From NCBI GenBank assembly GCA_009363175.1, contig CP045205.1, positions 2,604,001 to 2,668,000 of the forward strand: DNA of 64,000 nucleotides. The letters are read 5' to 3'. Numbering within the stretch: the stretch's first letter is position 1; every line of letters starts with the position of its first letter. The notes under the pieces are model-generated. The model did no database searches, was not told the DNA's origin, and saw only the letters and a list, made by a program, of their open reading frames with translations. Origin of the DNA: Citrobacter telavivensis. Lineage in GTDB: Bacteria; Pseudomonadota; Gammaproteobacteria; Enterobacterales; Enterobacteriaceae. Below are positions 33,799 through 43,742 of the stretch, piece by piece. A program made the translations under genes and the position numbers.

Positions 33799-33891
33799 CG
33801 TTTTGCTCGCAAACTCGTCACTTGAACAAAATTGAAGGGACAGGGTCTGTTAAAATGCCAAATTACCTGGCATGATGGCAACCATCAAAAC

Positions 33892-33981
33892 GGAGAGATG
33901 CCGGAGCGGCTGAACGGACCGGTCTCGAAAACCGGAGTAGGGGCAACTCTACCGGGGGTTCAAATCCCCCTCTCTCCGCCA
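33892..33981 (+). tRNA. serU: tRNA-Ser (CGA)
   Basis: The 90-nt class II tRNA has acceptor GGAGAGA/TCTCTCC, anticodon CGA in GGTCTCGAAAACC, a long variable arm, and encoded CCA. It reads UCG codons. The position next to mtfA matches E. coli serU. Confidence 0.96.
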
Positions 33982-34433
33982 CTATTCAAGCAGTTAGCTA
34001 CGTTCCTTTCAACGACGCCCGTCACACTTGGTATCGTGTTGGTATACCCATCCGGTGTTTTTCGCGCCATCATCATCTTCCGATTTACCCAAAACAGGAA
34101 GATACAGGGCTGTGAATATTCTGACTTTGCGATCCTGAACATGAACCTGATGTTTCATTTTGTGGTCTGCGTCCGCTTTCACCCATGATGTGCAAACTGG
34201 CGAGACCTGGTCGCAGTCGTGCCCGCCAGGGCGCTTTTAAACGTGCCTGTGAAAGGGTGTTGCATCAACTGCATTGTGGTGGAAGATGCAGAGGTGCTGG
34301 CGCACCTTCGCATTCTGTTGATTGTTTTGAAATTGATATATTTCAAATAATGATGACACTTTCTGGCGCTTTTTAGCTCGTGTTAAGGACAATGCTTTAT
34401 CCGTCCATCCCGGCTTCACTCCCCGCATCGCGC
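33982..34433. other. Unexplained 450-bp gap between serU and the autotransporter gene
   Basis: No reading frame has a good start and family match. CTGGCG/CGCCAG inverted repeats lie around 34198-34228, and TGGCGCTTTTTAG at 34364-34376 looks like the end of a weak rightward terminator. The area may hold a decayed gene or an unrecognised small RNA; I see nothing firm. Confidence 0.4.
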
Positions 34434-37277
34434 TTAAAAGCTGAAGCGATATCCGCCGTTGACTTGCTTCTGATCAAAAGCATTTCCCTGCGTGTAATCG
34501 GCTTCGAGGTAGAGCGTGTGCTGCTTGTTGAACTGTGCACTCACACCCACGCCGTTGTTCCAGCCATTACCTTTGAAGCTGTGTTTCTCCCGGGAGCGGT
34601 TCAGCCGATACTCTGTATCCCCTGAAAACTCACGGATACCGCCGGTCTTCACATACATATTCAACCGGCTGTTACCTGCGGTGACGTCATACCCCAGTAC
34701 TATGCTGGCACGCCCCAGCATCGAATCGTAGTGGCTCAGATGGATATTGAGGCCATTACTCGCCTTCATATCCATGTCATTTTGGTCGCTGTAAGTGAAC
34801 TGGGCCTGTGGTTCAATATAGAACCCATGACCAGGTTGGTTCAGGCTGAATTTCTGCCCGGCTTCCAGAGAGACGCTGAATCCATTGGTGCTACCGCTGG
34901 CGCTAACGCCGTTGTTCTGGCTGTCCAGTACATGAAAGCTATTTTTCTGGCGTGACGCTTTTACAACCAGATCGCTGTAAAATCCGCTTTGTGCCATGTA
35001 GCTGGCGTACATCCCCATGTAGTCTGAACGTGCAGTACCATCGCCTTCGCGATAGTCTGGCGACGCGCGCGTTGAACCAATAAACAGACCCACATACAAC
35101 GGCGTTGCATCAGAGAGACGTTTATCTCCGCCAAACTGTATACCGCTGTAACCCATGTCAAAGCCGCTCAGTTTGCCACTGGCGAAAGAGTCCAGGCTTC
35201 CCCCGTAACCGCGAAGCCAGATATTACCTTCCTTGCTCTGATTTCTCAGGTCGCCCATCCGTTGCATCAGCGTGCGGTTTTCGACATAGTTCATCAGATA
35301 ACCGACGTTGAGATAATTGCCGCCAGCATCTGCGGTCGTGGTTGGCTTAGGCGCGGGAGAGGGTTTTACGACGGGAGGCTGAGCCGGATCTGGTGTTGGA
35401 TCAGGAGCCGGCTCCGGAGCTGTCCCGGAAGCGTAAAGTTCCCAGTTGGTCCCATTTTTACGCACATCATACAGATATCCCCCCAGCTCAACCTGAGAAG
35501 AAGCGGTGAATGAGGCCGCACCGTCGGGAGTCTGGACAACGGTCAGGACTTCATTTCCCGTTGTCGCCTCGCTGCCCTGGTTGCGGATGGTCAATACGTG
35601 ATTACCGGCACTGCTTCCGCTGACATTCAGTAAATCTCCTGCGTTATTAACGCCATCCCCCTCGCCAACGACATCGGCACGCATAACAAAAGTGCTGCTA
35701 CCGCTCAGGTTCGCGACGTTTAACGTGGTAAATGCGCTGGCGGTTGAGGCGTGGCTGGCAAAATCGACGGTTGAATGAGTCAGCGCCAGCGTATCGAGGT
35801 TGGAATGGCTCGTCACGTTCCAGACGCTATTATCCATTGCGACGTCCAGTGTCCCGCCATTGATATTGTCGCTGAAGGAGGAACCCGTCCAGACAGATCC
35901 GGAATGCATGTCCAGATTGATCACCCCACCTCTGGAAAGTACGCTGCCATTGATCAGCATTTGTCCCGAGGCGTTGATTCGACTGGCAGCATAGCCATCG
36001 TTATGTTGAGTCGCGATGGCCATCTGGTCGGGCGTGCTCATATCAATGACCAAATCGTTTGTCAGATCGATCTGGCTGTTAGTCATGGCGTAAACCCCCC
36101 GGGTTCCCGCCGTGCCAGTGATACTCAGATTATCACCGGTTATTTTACCGCCGCCAAGTGTCCACAAACCCAGCGCCAGGCTGCCATTGCGATCCACCGT
36201 AATGTCGGTGTTTTGCAAGTTGATAACGGCCGTTGCGCTCTGGGCAGAGGCACCGTAAGAACCGCCAGAGAGTATGCTGTTCCGTTGCGCTGTCGAACCG
36301 GAAAAATTGATCGTTGCGCCTGTGCCGCTGGTCACGAGTCCACCCCCCAGGGCGGAAGAAATGTGGCTGCCTTCACCGATAGTGGTCGTTCCACCACGCA
36401 CTTCAATTCCATTGGCGTCAGTACCATTCACATCCACTGTGAGTCCACTCGCATTAACCTGGCCAAAGCTCCAGATGCCGTGCGCATAGCTGCCATTGGT
36501 TTTAATGATGCTGTTTGTTCCCAGGTCGACAACAGAGTTTCTCTGTACGTTTATGCCTAAGGCGCTGTTACCCTGAACATCGATCGTCAGATCTGTCGCG
36601 GTAAAACGTGCAACACCGTTAGCTGAATTACCGTTGAGACCACCGATATAAACCCCTGAGCCACCCTCGGTTTTGATTTGGCTTCCGCTACCAAGATCGG
36701 CACTGCTGCCATAGTCGTTGATGCTTAAGCCTGTTCCGTTCGCGTTTTCAATGGAGAGTTGGCTGGCTAATAGCGTAGAGCTATGGCCAACAATGACGCC
36801 GTTACCGTTACTTTTAATGGTGCTGCCCGTACCTAAGTCAGCATGCGTATAGTTACCATTTAAGGTAATGCCGACGGCAGCGGTCTGACCGACAACGTTT
36901 ACTGTCAGTTGGTTAGCTGTCAGGGTGCTGTTGTCACCCTGAAGAATGATCCCCTTTGCATATCCGGAGGGGTCGTTGACATTGACGGTAACATTATTAC
37001 CCAGGTTGATGTTGCCAGGAGTATTGCCTGTAGGGGTCATTACGCCATAGATGCTCCCGTAAGGATCGACGTTATCTCCTGTAATTCTGTCACCATCATT
37101 AACTGTAATATTGGTACCATTTTGACTGCCTAAATCAGCAGCAACCACTAATGGCGAAAAGACAATGGCATTCAAACCAATAGCGCCGATCGTCGCCAGT
37201 TGAATTGAGGCAGAACGTATTTTAAATTCAGTGAGGCGATCGGCCCCAGTATTTTCATTGTGTTGTTTGATGCTCAT
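34434..37277 (-). CDS. Type Va autotransporter, AIDA/pertactin-like
   Basis: The product is 947 residues from ATG 37277 (AGGAG upstream). It has a long signal peptide (about 1-45, with a charged extension before IQLATIGAIGLNAIVFSPLV). The passenger of beta-helix repeats is rich in Gly, Asn, Ser and Thr with recurring LTVNV, LGTGS and IKTNG rungs (about 46-620). A Pro-rich linker (PEPAPDPTPDPAQPPVVKP) and a C-terminal 12-strand barrel from about 650, ending in the Phe-terminated GGYRFSF, follow. The autotransporter displays the passenger at the surface, likely for adhesion or aggregation. I cannot give it a named orthologue. Confidence 0.9.
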   Translation of the reverse strand: MSIKQHNENTGADRLTEFKIRSASIQLATIGAIGLNAIVFSPLVVAADLGSQNGTNITVNDGDRITGDNVDPYGSIYGVMTPTGNTPGNINLGNNVTVNVNDPSGYAKGIILQGDNSTLTANQLTVNVVGQTAAVGITLNGNYTHADLGTGSTIKSNGNGVIVGHSSTLLASQLSIENANGTGLSINDYGSSADLGSGSQIKTEGGSGVYIGGLNGNSANGVARFTATDLTIDVQGNSALGINVQRNSVVDLGTNSIIKTNGSYAHGIWSFGQVNASGLTVDVNGTDANGIEVRGGTTTIGEGSHISSALGGGLVTSGTGATINFSGSTAQRNSILSGGSYGASAQSATAVINLQNTDITVDRNGSLALGLWTLGGGKITGDNLSITGTAGTRGVYAMTNSQIDLTNDLVIDMSTPDQMAIATQHNDGYAASRINASGQMLINGSVLSRGGVINLDMHSGSVWTGSSFSDNINGGTLDVAMDNSVWNVTSHSNLDTLALTHSTVDFASHASTASAFTTLNVANLSGSSTFVMRADVVGEGDGVNNAGDLLNVSGSSAGNHVLTIRNQGSEATTGNEVLTVVQTPDGAASFTASSQVELGGYLYDVRKNGTNWELYASGTAPEPAPDPTPDPAQPPVVKPSPAPKPTTTADAGGNYLNVGYLMNYVENRTLMQRMGDLRNQSKEGNIWLRGYGGSLDSFASGKLSGFDMGYSGIQFGGDKRLSDATPLYVGLFIGSTRASPDYREGDGTARSDYMGMYASYMAQSGFYSDLVVKASRQKNSFHVLDSQNNGVSASGSTNGFSVSLEAGQKFSLNQPGHGFYIEPQAQFTYSDQNDMDMKASNGLNIHLSHYDSMLGRASIVLGYDVTAGNSRLNMYVKTGGIREFSGDTEYRLNRSREKHSFKGNGWNNGVGVSAQFNKQHTLYLEADYTQGNAFDQKQVNGGYRFSF

Positions 37278-37824
37278 ACTACTCCTGTATAGTACCCAGA
37301 CTGCGGGTACTATGAACCCTGTCATTTTGCATACGTGGGGCAATAATGTTTTCTCCCATCATCACCGGGTTATTTATATGATGCGGTTAAGACGAGAGGC
37401 TGGAGAATAGTTCTCTATTGCCGGATGTTATCAGAAAGGCTGAAAATTAAGGGGTTTTTAGCTTCCCTCTTGCGAGAGTGCGTTAAGAATAAACTGTTCT
37501 CATGCCTGCCGTCGTACTTTATTCCATGCAGTGACTATAAATAGGTCAAAAAATGTTGTCAAAAAGTTCGGCGATATCATTGGATAAATATTTTGGTAAA
37601 AGTCTTATTTGCTTGTCGAATTTTCTAATTTATTGTTTTATTTTAAACCGGAGCAATAAAGTGTTGGCTGTTTTTACATTCTTAATAATAAGAAAATGCA
37701 AAAACATCAGCAGTCTCTTTTGGTGAGTGAATTTCTACGCGGGAGTTTTACCAAACCATGCTCAGGTGCGGTTTCGCGTACGGTCAAGGCGGGAATTCTG
37801 CCGTGGAATGAGTATAAGAGGTAC
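37278..37824. other. AT-rich control region upstream of the autotransporter
   Basis: No gene is supported here. The stretch 37560-37720 is especially AT-rich with A- and T-tracts, the kind of DNA H-NS binds. Promoters for the autotransporter must lie in this gap; none could be fixed with confidence. Confidence 0.4.
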
Positions 37825-37848
37825 AAAAAAGCCCGCCGGAAGCGGGCC
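37825..37848 (-). terminator. Intrinsic terminator of the porin gene
   Basis: On the minus strand GCCCGCTTCCGGCGGGC is followed by TTTTTT; it lies 18 nt after the porin stop codon. Confidence 0.92.
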
Positions 37849-37865
37849 TGACATCATTCTGGAAA

Positions 37866-39053
37866 TTAGAACTGATACACTAAGCCCAGGGCAACCACGT
37901 CATCAGTCGCGATGCCGTTGTCTGCATAGAAGTGGTCATCATTGTCCAGCAGGTTAATTTTGTAATCAACGTAGGTAGACATGTTTTTGTTGAAGTAGTA
38001 AGTCATACCTACATCAACATATTTCACCAGATCTTTGTCGGTGTAACGTGGGTTACCATCACCATCGTGATCCTGACCACCCAGTTCCTTACCTTTAGAT
38101 ACCAGGTAGGCGATGGATGGGCGCAGACCGAAATCGAACTGGTATTGCGCGACCGCTTCAAAGTTTTTAGTCTGGTTAGCGATACCGCCAGTTGTTTCAC
38201 CTTTGCCACTGCCGTAGTAAGTCATGTTGCGGGTTTCAGCATACATCGTGGCCAGATAGATATTGTTCGCGTCGTATTTCGCACCCAGGGTCCAGGCTTC
38301 TGCTGTTTCACCGCCAGCATAGTTGTTGGCATGGGAACGATCGCCATAACCACGAGTAACCTGATTATCGGTACGATCGGAATTGGCGTAAGCCGCGCCC
38401 AGGCTCAGACCAAAGTCAAAGTCGTAGGAGGTGGACATACCGAAACCGTCGCCGTTTTCTTGAGCCAGCTTACGGTTGGTGCTGTTACCAGAACCTTCTT
38501 GCCCAGCGAATCCGCCTGAACCTTCATTGTTACCCTGATATTGCAGCGCAAAGTTCAGGCCATCAACCTGACCGAAGAAATCTTTATTACGGTAGGTGGC
38601 AACACCGTTAGTACGACCCAGCATATACACATCGGTCTGAGTGTAGCTGTCGCCACCAAATTCTGGCAGCATATCGGTCCAGGCTTCTACGTCGTAAATC
38701 ACGCCGTAGTTACGACCATAGTCAAAGGTACCATTCTGGCCGAAACCTAAACCGGCAAAGGCCAGACGAGTTGCGGAATCGCCTTTGTCGCCTTCGGTAC
38801 CATTGGCCTGGATGTTGTATTCCCACTGACCGTAGCCGGTCAGTTGGTCCATGATCTGGGTTTCGCCTTTGAAGCCAAGACGGGCGTAGGTCTGATCGCC
38901 ATCGCTGCCGCTGTCGTCTGAAAAATAGTGTAAACCATCCACTTTTCCGTAGAGATCTACTTTATTGCCATTTTTATTATAGACTTCAGCTGCATGTGCC
39001 GCGCCAGCAATAAGTAATGCAGGAACAAGCATTGCCAATACTTTTCTTTTCAT
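37866..39053 (-). CDS. ompS1: OmpS1-type general porin (OmpC/OmpF family)
   Basis: The product is 395 residues with a signal peptide of about 21 (ALLIAGAAHA-A). The mature start AEVYNKNGNKVDLYGKVDG, porin loop 3 with DMLPEFGGD, and C-terminal GLVYQF are diagnostic for enterobacterial trimeric porins. The sequence fits Salmonella OmpS1/E. coli YedS better than OmpC, and its place next to drpB-yedJ-dcm supports this. It makes a passive outer-membrane channel. In Salmonella ompS1 is normally quiet and controlled by OmpR, H-NS and LeuO; the long AT-rich upstream region here is in keeping with that. Confidence 0.9.
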   Translation of the reverse strand: MKRKVLAMLVPALLIAGAAHAAEVYNKNGNKVDLYGKVDGLHYFSDDSGSDGDQTYARLGFKGETQIMDQLTGYGQWEYNIQANGTEGDKGDSATRLAFAGLGFGQNGTFDYGRNYGVIYDVEAWTDMLPEFGGDSYTQTDVYMLGRTNGVATYRNKDFFGQVDGLNFALQYQGNNEGSGGFAGQEGSGNSTNRKLAQENGDGFGMSTSYDFDFGLSLGAAYANSDRTDNQVTRGYGDRSHANNYAGGETAEAWTLGAKYDANNIYLATMYAETRNMTYYGSGKGETTGGIANQTKNFEAVAQYQFDFGLRPSIAYLVSKGKELGGQDHDGDGNPRYTDKDLVKYVDVGMTYYFNKNMSTYVDYKINLLDNDDHFYADNGIATDDVVALGLVYQF

Positions 39054-39661
39054 TATGTTTTCCCTTATGATGATAATTCACGTGAATATATTCCCCTTTC
39101 CAGAAGAACACGTTGGATACTATTCTATAGAGTTCATTTTATTTTAAAAATAACATGTAACAATTGTATTTTAAATATTTCCAAATATTTCATTTTGGTT
39201 TTTTATAATTAATTTTATATGGTTTATTTAAAAAACATTCACATTTATTATGGTGTTATATTAAATGTTTATGATTTCATTTGATAGCATTAATCATTTG
39301 AATAATTACTGAGTGAGCGTGTATCAATCAGTCTGGGATAATAATAAGGAAACTGGCATAGGAGTTGGTTATAAAAACAAGTTAATTTAACGATAAAAAG
39401 GCTAATGACTCGTTCATAATGATATGGATAATATAAAAAAAAACGGGATGGTGGGGTGAATGTTTTATTTGTTTGCAATATGAGTAAATAAACGGAAAAC
39501 AGGGCGATTACTAATACCGCGGGAAGTAGCAGAGGATTTTTGTGACATAACTAAAATTGCCCTGGATCAATACATATGCAAAATCAATGACTGGCGGTGG
39601 TGTTGTGGCACACATAACATAAAAATGTGATTATAATCACAAAAATGAGCAATGATCTTTT
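39054..39661. promoter_or_regulatory. Long AT-rich upstream region of the porin gene
   Basis: About 600 bp without a supported gene. It is strongly AT-rich from 39120 to 39480, with runs such as ATTTTATTTTAAAAATAACA near the porin. Porin promoters of this type carry OmpR sites and are silenced by H-NS; individual sites cannot be assigned by eye. Confidence 0.5.
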
Positions 39662-39970
39662 TTGAGTCACATTACAAAAATGGAGTTTCCCTTGAGCAGT
39701 ATGGAAGAAAGAGCAACACGGAGTCTGGGCGGAAAACTGGCATTGTGGGTGTTTTACGCTTTCTGCGTTTACTTTGTCTGGGCCATGCTTCGCTACGTGT
39801 GGGTGATCAGCCACATCGAGTCGATTCAGGTTGCTGGATTCGAAAGCTCACTTGGCTCAACCAGTGGGAAATGGATGGGCGCTCTGCTGGGTTTTCTGGT
39901 ACTCGGGCTGGTGGGATTGATCCTCGGCGGCATCGCCTGGTATACGCGTCCGCGCCGTCAGCCAACGTGA
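39662..39970 (+). CDS. drpB: Cell-division protein DrpB (YedR)
   Basis: The frame is 102 residues from ATG 39662; ATG 39680 or 39701 may be the true start, since MEERATRSLGGKLALWVFYA is the conserved beginning I recall. Two membrane helices (about 26-46 and 72-93) flank a short periplasmic loop. DrpB is a small inner-membrane protein of the E. coli divisome that becomes important when FtsEX is weak. The position between the porin gene and yedJ is as in E. coli. Confidence 0.82.
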   Translation: MSHITKMEFPLSSMEERATRSLGGKLALWVFYAFCVYFVWAMLRYVWVISHIESIQVAGFESSLGSTSGKWMGALLGFLVLGLVGLILGGIAWYTRPRRQPT

Positions 39971-40022
39971 AGACACGGGAGAAACTTGCTACTGTAGCGT
40001 TTCTTAACGTACGGGAGGCAAT

Positions 40023-40721
40023 GTGGATCTTCAGCACTGGCAATCACAATTTGAAGCGTGGCTAGGTAACCATCACACCCGGCAGGATACCGCGCATGAT
40101 ATCTTTCATTTTCGCCGCGTCTGGGCAACATCCCGGAAACTGATGGAAGGACAGGACGTAGATGGGCTGGTCGTGCTGACAGCCTGTTATTTCCATGACA
40201 TTGTCAGTCTTGCCAAAAATCATCCGGATCGCCATCGCTCGTCGGTTCTGGCGGCTGCTGAAACTTGCCGTATCCTCATCCAGGACTTTCCGACCTTCCC
40301 CGAACCGCGACTGGCGTCGGTTTGCCATGCGATCGAGGCCCACAGTTTTAGCGCGAACATTGTCCCGCTTACTCTGGAAGCAAAAATCGTTCAGGATGCT
40401 GACAGACTTGAGGCGCTGGGCGCGATAGGGCTGGCACGGGTCTTTGCGGTTTCGGGCGCGTTAGGCGTGGCGCTTTTTGATGGTGAAGATCCCTTTGCAG
40501 AGCGGCGTGCGCTTAACGATAAACAGTTCGCCCTCGATCACTTCCAGACCAAACTACTGGCGTTGCCCGGCACCATGCAAACCGAGCGTGGACGTGAACT
40601 GGCCCGGCATAATGCGGCGTTCCTGGTAAACTACATGGCAAAACTGAGTGCTGAGCTAAAAGGGGAGTATGAGTCTGTCGATCCTGTGGTGATCCACGCA
40701 TTTCGCCCCAGCCACTCGTAA
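40023..40721 (+). CDS. yedJ: HD-domain phosphohydrolase YedJ
   Basis: The product is 232 residues from GTG 40023 (GGGAGG upstream). HD-superfamily metal ligands are visible: HDIFHFRRV, CYFHDIV and the later IVQDADRLEALGAIG. It is a cytosolic metal-dependent phosphohydrolase of unknown substrate. The gene precedes dcm by 50 nt on the same strand, as in E. coli. Confidence 0.92.
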   Translation: MDLQHWQSQFEAWLGNHHTRQDTAHDIFHFRRVWATSRKLMEGQDVDGLVVLTACYFHDIVSLAKNHPDRHRSSVLAAAETCRILIQDFPTFPEPRLASVCHAIEAHSFSANIVPLTLEAKIVQDADRLEALGAIGLARVFAVSGALGVALFDGEDPFAERRALNDKQFALDHFQTKLLALPGTMQTERGRELARHNAAFLVNYMAKLSAELKGEYESVDPVVIHAFRPSHS

Positions 40722-40771
40722 AGCCAATTTTATGTTAACCTGACGACACTCTTTTTTGGCCGGTTGACGAT

Positions 40772-42205
40772 ATGCAGCAAAATCTTTCAGTAACAGGTTC
40801 GCTGGTTCCCGCGACAGACAGCAATGCAGACGCTGTGCAGGCGCTGTTGGCGAAATTGTTGGAAATTTATGATGTTAAAACGCTGGTGGCTCACCTGAAT
40901 GGAATCGGCGAGAACCACTGGAGTCCGGCTATTTTAAAACGCGTGGTGGCGAATGCCTCGGCATGGCATCGATTAAGCGAACGAGAGTCGGCGTTTTTAC
41001 GCTCTCTGTTGCCCACGCCGCCTGCGCACCATCCTCACTATGCCTTTCGGTTTATTGATCTCTTTGCTGGCATTGGCGGTATTCGTCGCGGATTTGAAGC
41101 GATAGGCGGGCAGTGCGTGTTTACCAGCGAGTGGAACAAACATGCGGTGCGCACCTATAAAGCCAACTATTACTGCGACCCGGCGAGCCACCATTTTAAT
41201 GAAGACATTCGCGATATCACGCTCAGCCATCACGAAGGCGTTAGCGACAGTCAGGCGGCAGAACATATTCGCCAGCATGTGCCTCAGCACGATGTCCTGT
41301 TGGCAGGCTTCCCGTGTCAGCCATTTTCGCTTGCCGGCGTGTCGAAGAAAAATGCGCTGGGACGAGCCCATGGCTTTGCCTGCGATACCCAGGGAACATT
41401 GTTCTTTGACGTCGTGCGCATCATTGACGCCTGCCGTCCGCCGATTTTCGTTCTGGAAAATGTGAAGAACCTGAAGAGTCACGATCGGGGCAAAACGTTC
41501 CGCATCATTATGCAAACGCTGGATGAGCTGGGCTACGACGTCGCTGATGCAGAGGATAACGGCCCGGACGATCCGAAAATTATAGATGGCAAACATTTCT
41601 TGCCACAGCACCGGGAGCGTATTGTGCTGGTTGGATTTCGTCGCGATCTGAATCTGAAGCGCGATTTTACCCTGCGTGATATCAGGACGCGTTATCCTCA
41701 GCGGCGCACTACTCTGGCGGAGCTGTTAGAACCGGTAGTCGAAGCCAAATATGTACTGACGCCCGTTCTATGGAAATATCTCTACCGCTACGCGAAAAAG
41801 CATCAGGCGAAAGGCAACGGTTTTGGCTACGGCATGGTCTATCCCGCGAATCCGAATAGTGTGACGCGCACGCTTTCCGCGCGCTATTACAAAGATGGTG
41901 CAGAAATCCTGATCGACCGTGGCTGGGATTTTGCTGCCGGGGAAGTAAACTTCGACGATCCGCAAAACCAGCAGCATCGTCCACGCCGCTTAACCCCGAG
42001 AGAGTGCGCGCGGCTGATGGGTTTTGAATCGCCGCAGGGATACCAGTTCCGTATCCCCGTTTCTGACACCCAGGCCTATCGCCAGTTTGGTAACTCCGTC
42101 GTGGTGCCCGCATTCGCCGCCGTGGCGACGTTGCTGGAAGAGAAAATTAAAGCAGCTGTCGCGTTACGCCAGCAAGAGAACGTGCATGGCGGACGTTCAC
42201 GATAA
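40772..42205 (+). CDS. dcm: DNA-cytosine C5 methyltransferase Dcm
   Basis: The product is 477 residues. SAM-binding motif I FIDLFAGIGGIRRGFEAIGG starts near residue 94, and catalytic PCQ is at 181-183 (C182). ENVKNLKSHD, the QHRERIVLVGF motif and C-terminal YRQFGNSVVVPA follow in the order of C5 methylases. Dcm methylates the inner C of CCWGG. Vsr, encoded by the overlapping next gene, repairs the T:G mismatches that arise when these 5-methylcytosines deaminate. Confidence 0.97.
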   Translation: MQQNLSVTGSLVPATDSNADAVQALLAKLLEIYDVKTLVAHLNGIGENHWSPAILKRVVANASAWHRLSERESAFLRSLLPTPPAHHPHYAFRFIDLFAGIGGIRRGFEAIGGQCVFTSEWNKHAVRTYKANYYCDPASHHFNEDIRDITLSHHEGVSDSQAAEHIRQHVPQHDVLLAGFPCQPFSLAGVSKKNALGRAHGFACDTQGTLFFDVVRIIDACRPPIFVLENVKNLKSHDRGKTFRIIMQTLDELGYDVADAEDNGPDDPKIIDGKHFLPQHRERIVLVGFRRDLNLKRDFTLRDIRTRYPQRRTTLAELLEPVVEAKYVLTPVLWKYLYRYAKKHQAKGNGFGYGMVYPANPNSVTRTLSARYYKDGAEILIDRGWDFAAGEVNFDDPQNQQHRPRRLTPRECARLMGFESPQGYQFRIPVSDTQAYRQFGNSVVVPAFAAVATLLEEKIKAAVALRQQENVHGGRSR

Positions 42206-42653
42206 GGCAACGCGCAGTAAAAATATGCGGGCCATCGCGACCCGCGATACTGCCATCGAAAAACGGTTGGCGGGACTGCTGGCGGAGCAGGGACTCGACT
42301 ATCGCGTTCAGGATGCATCGCTGCCTGGGCGTCCCGATTTTGTACTGGATGAATACCGCTGCGTGATTTTTACCCACGGCTGTTTCTGGCATCACCATCA
42401 TTGCTACCTGTTTAAAGTGCCGGCTACGCGCACAGACTTCTGGCTGGATAAGATCGGTAAAAACGTGGAGCGCGATCGCCGTGATATCCAGCGTTTGCAG
42501 GTACTTGGCTGGCGGGTGCTGATCGTTTGGGAATGTGCATTACGAGGGCGGGAGAAGCTCGCTGACGTTGCGCTGTCTGAACGTCTTGAAGAATGGATCT
42601 GCGGCGGAGGCTCGCCCGCGCAGATCGACACTCAGGGGATGCATTTACTGTAA
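42186..42653 (+). CDS. vsr: Very-short-patch repair endonuclease Vsr
   Basis: The product is 155 residues from ATG 42186, inside the last 20 nt of dcm, as in E. coli. Catalytic residues D51 (GRPDFVL), H64 and H69 (FTHGCFWHHHH) and the zinc-site cysteines are present. It nicks 5' of T in T:G mismatches within the Dcm site. The start is fixed by the conserved beginning MADVHDKATRSKNMRAI. Confidence 0.96.
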   Translation: MADVHDKATRSKNMRAIATRDTAIEKRLAGLLAEQGLDYRVQDASLPGRPDFVLDEYRCVIFTHGCFWHHHHCYLFKVPATRTDFWLDKIGKNVERDRRDIQRLQVLGWRVLIVWECALRGREKLADVALSERLEEWICGGGSPAQIDTQGMHLL

Positions 42654-43565
42654 CGTTTTTTCGTTTTCCACCGCGTCAAGCGTCGGTTTGGCAGGGAAAA
42701 GATATTTCCCCAGCGTCACCAGAACCACCGCAAAAACGATAACCCCCAACGCCAGCCATTCAATCAGTGCCAGACGTTCACCTCCCAGTCCCGTCCCCAG
42801 TAACACCGCAACGACCGGGTTCACGTAGGCGTAGCTGGTTGCCAGTGCGGGGCTGACGTTACGGATCAAATACATATAGGCGTTGATGGCGATGATGGAT
42901 CCAAACACCGCCAGATAGCCGACCGCCAGAAAGCCTGACAGTGACGGTAGCGCGGTCAGTTTTTCACCGCTGATAAGCGAAGCACACATCAGCACGATCC
43001 CGGCGGCGAGCATCTCAATGGCACCCGCCATCATTCCTGTCGGCAGTGTAATGCGGGAACCGTAGACGGAACCAAACGCCCAACTGATTGAACCAATCAG
43101 AATCAATATCGCCCCCCACGGATTGCCGCTCAGGTTGCCACCGCTGTTGAGCATCACGATCCCCGCCAGGCCAATGGCAATCCCCATCCACTCCAGCTTG
43201 CGGGTTTTGATGCCAAAGAAATGGCTGAAGCACAGGGTGAACAGTGGGACTGTTGCCACCACGACCGCCGCGATGCCGGAGGGGACGTCCTGATGCTCTG
43301 CCACCGTGACCAGGCCGTTGCCGACGGCCAGCAGTAAAATACCAATCAGCGCCGCGTTAAGCAGCGGGCGAAGCGGCGGAAGTTTATGACCGCGCAACAG
43401 TAAAAAGGCGGTTAACACTCCCCCGGCGGTGAGAAAACGGACGCCAGCCATCATCAGCGGCGGCCAACTCTCCACACCGATACGGATGACGAAATAGGTG
43501 GAACCCCAGATGATATACAGCGCGAACAGTGCGCTGAAAAGCGGTAACAACTGCCTGAAACGCAT
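42645..43565 (-). CDS. yedA: EamA-family inner-membrane transporter YedA
   Basis: The product is 306 residues with ten membrane helices in two EamA repeats (IIWGSTYFVIRIGVESWPPL, and later GSISWAFGSVYGSRI and LATSYAYVNPVVAVLLG). It belongs to the drug/metabolite transporter superfamily; the substrate is not established. It converges on vsr with a 9-nt overlap of the two ends. Confidence 0.95.
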   Translation of the reverse strand: MRFRQLLPLFSALFALYIIWGSTYFVIRIGVESWPPLMMAGVRFLTAGGVLTAFLLLRGHKLPPLRPLLNAALIGILLLAVGNGLVTVAEHQDVPSGIAAVVVATVPLFTLCFSHFFGIKTRKLEWMGIAIGLAGIVMLNSGGNLSGNPWGAILILIGSISWAFGSVYGSRITLPTGMMAGAIEMLAAGIVLMCASLISGEKLTALPSLSGFLAVGYLAVFGSIIAINAYMYLIRNVSPALATSYAYVNPVVAVLLGTGLGGERLALIEWLALGVIVFAVVLVTLGKYLFPAKPTLDAVENEKTLQ

Positions 43566-43742
43566 AATCCCTCACGTGAGAAACGCTAACAAGCGACATA
43601 GTAAACGCGAAAACTATCGGACTGGCGAGCGATATAATTCACGCATCTTGTTAGAAAAATGTTGACGAATGATGCCAGTTTCAGGCTTATGCGTTTTACT
43701 CCATACTTAACGCTTCAAGAAGAAAAAAATGAGGGAATAATT

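Noticed and set aside
34185..34376. 63-codon frame after serU
   Set aside because: Arg/Cys-rich, no ribosome-binding site, no known relative; probably chance.
37278..39661. A MicF-like antisense RNA beside the porin gene
   Set aside because: The OmpF-pairing 5' part and terminator of MicF were looked for around the porin gene and not found.
43659..43742. Longer N-terminus of YedI from ATG 43659
   Set aside because: The 28 extra residues are not family-like, and TTG 43743 has a GAGGG site and gives the conserved start.
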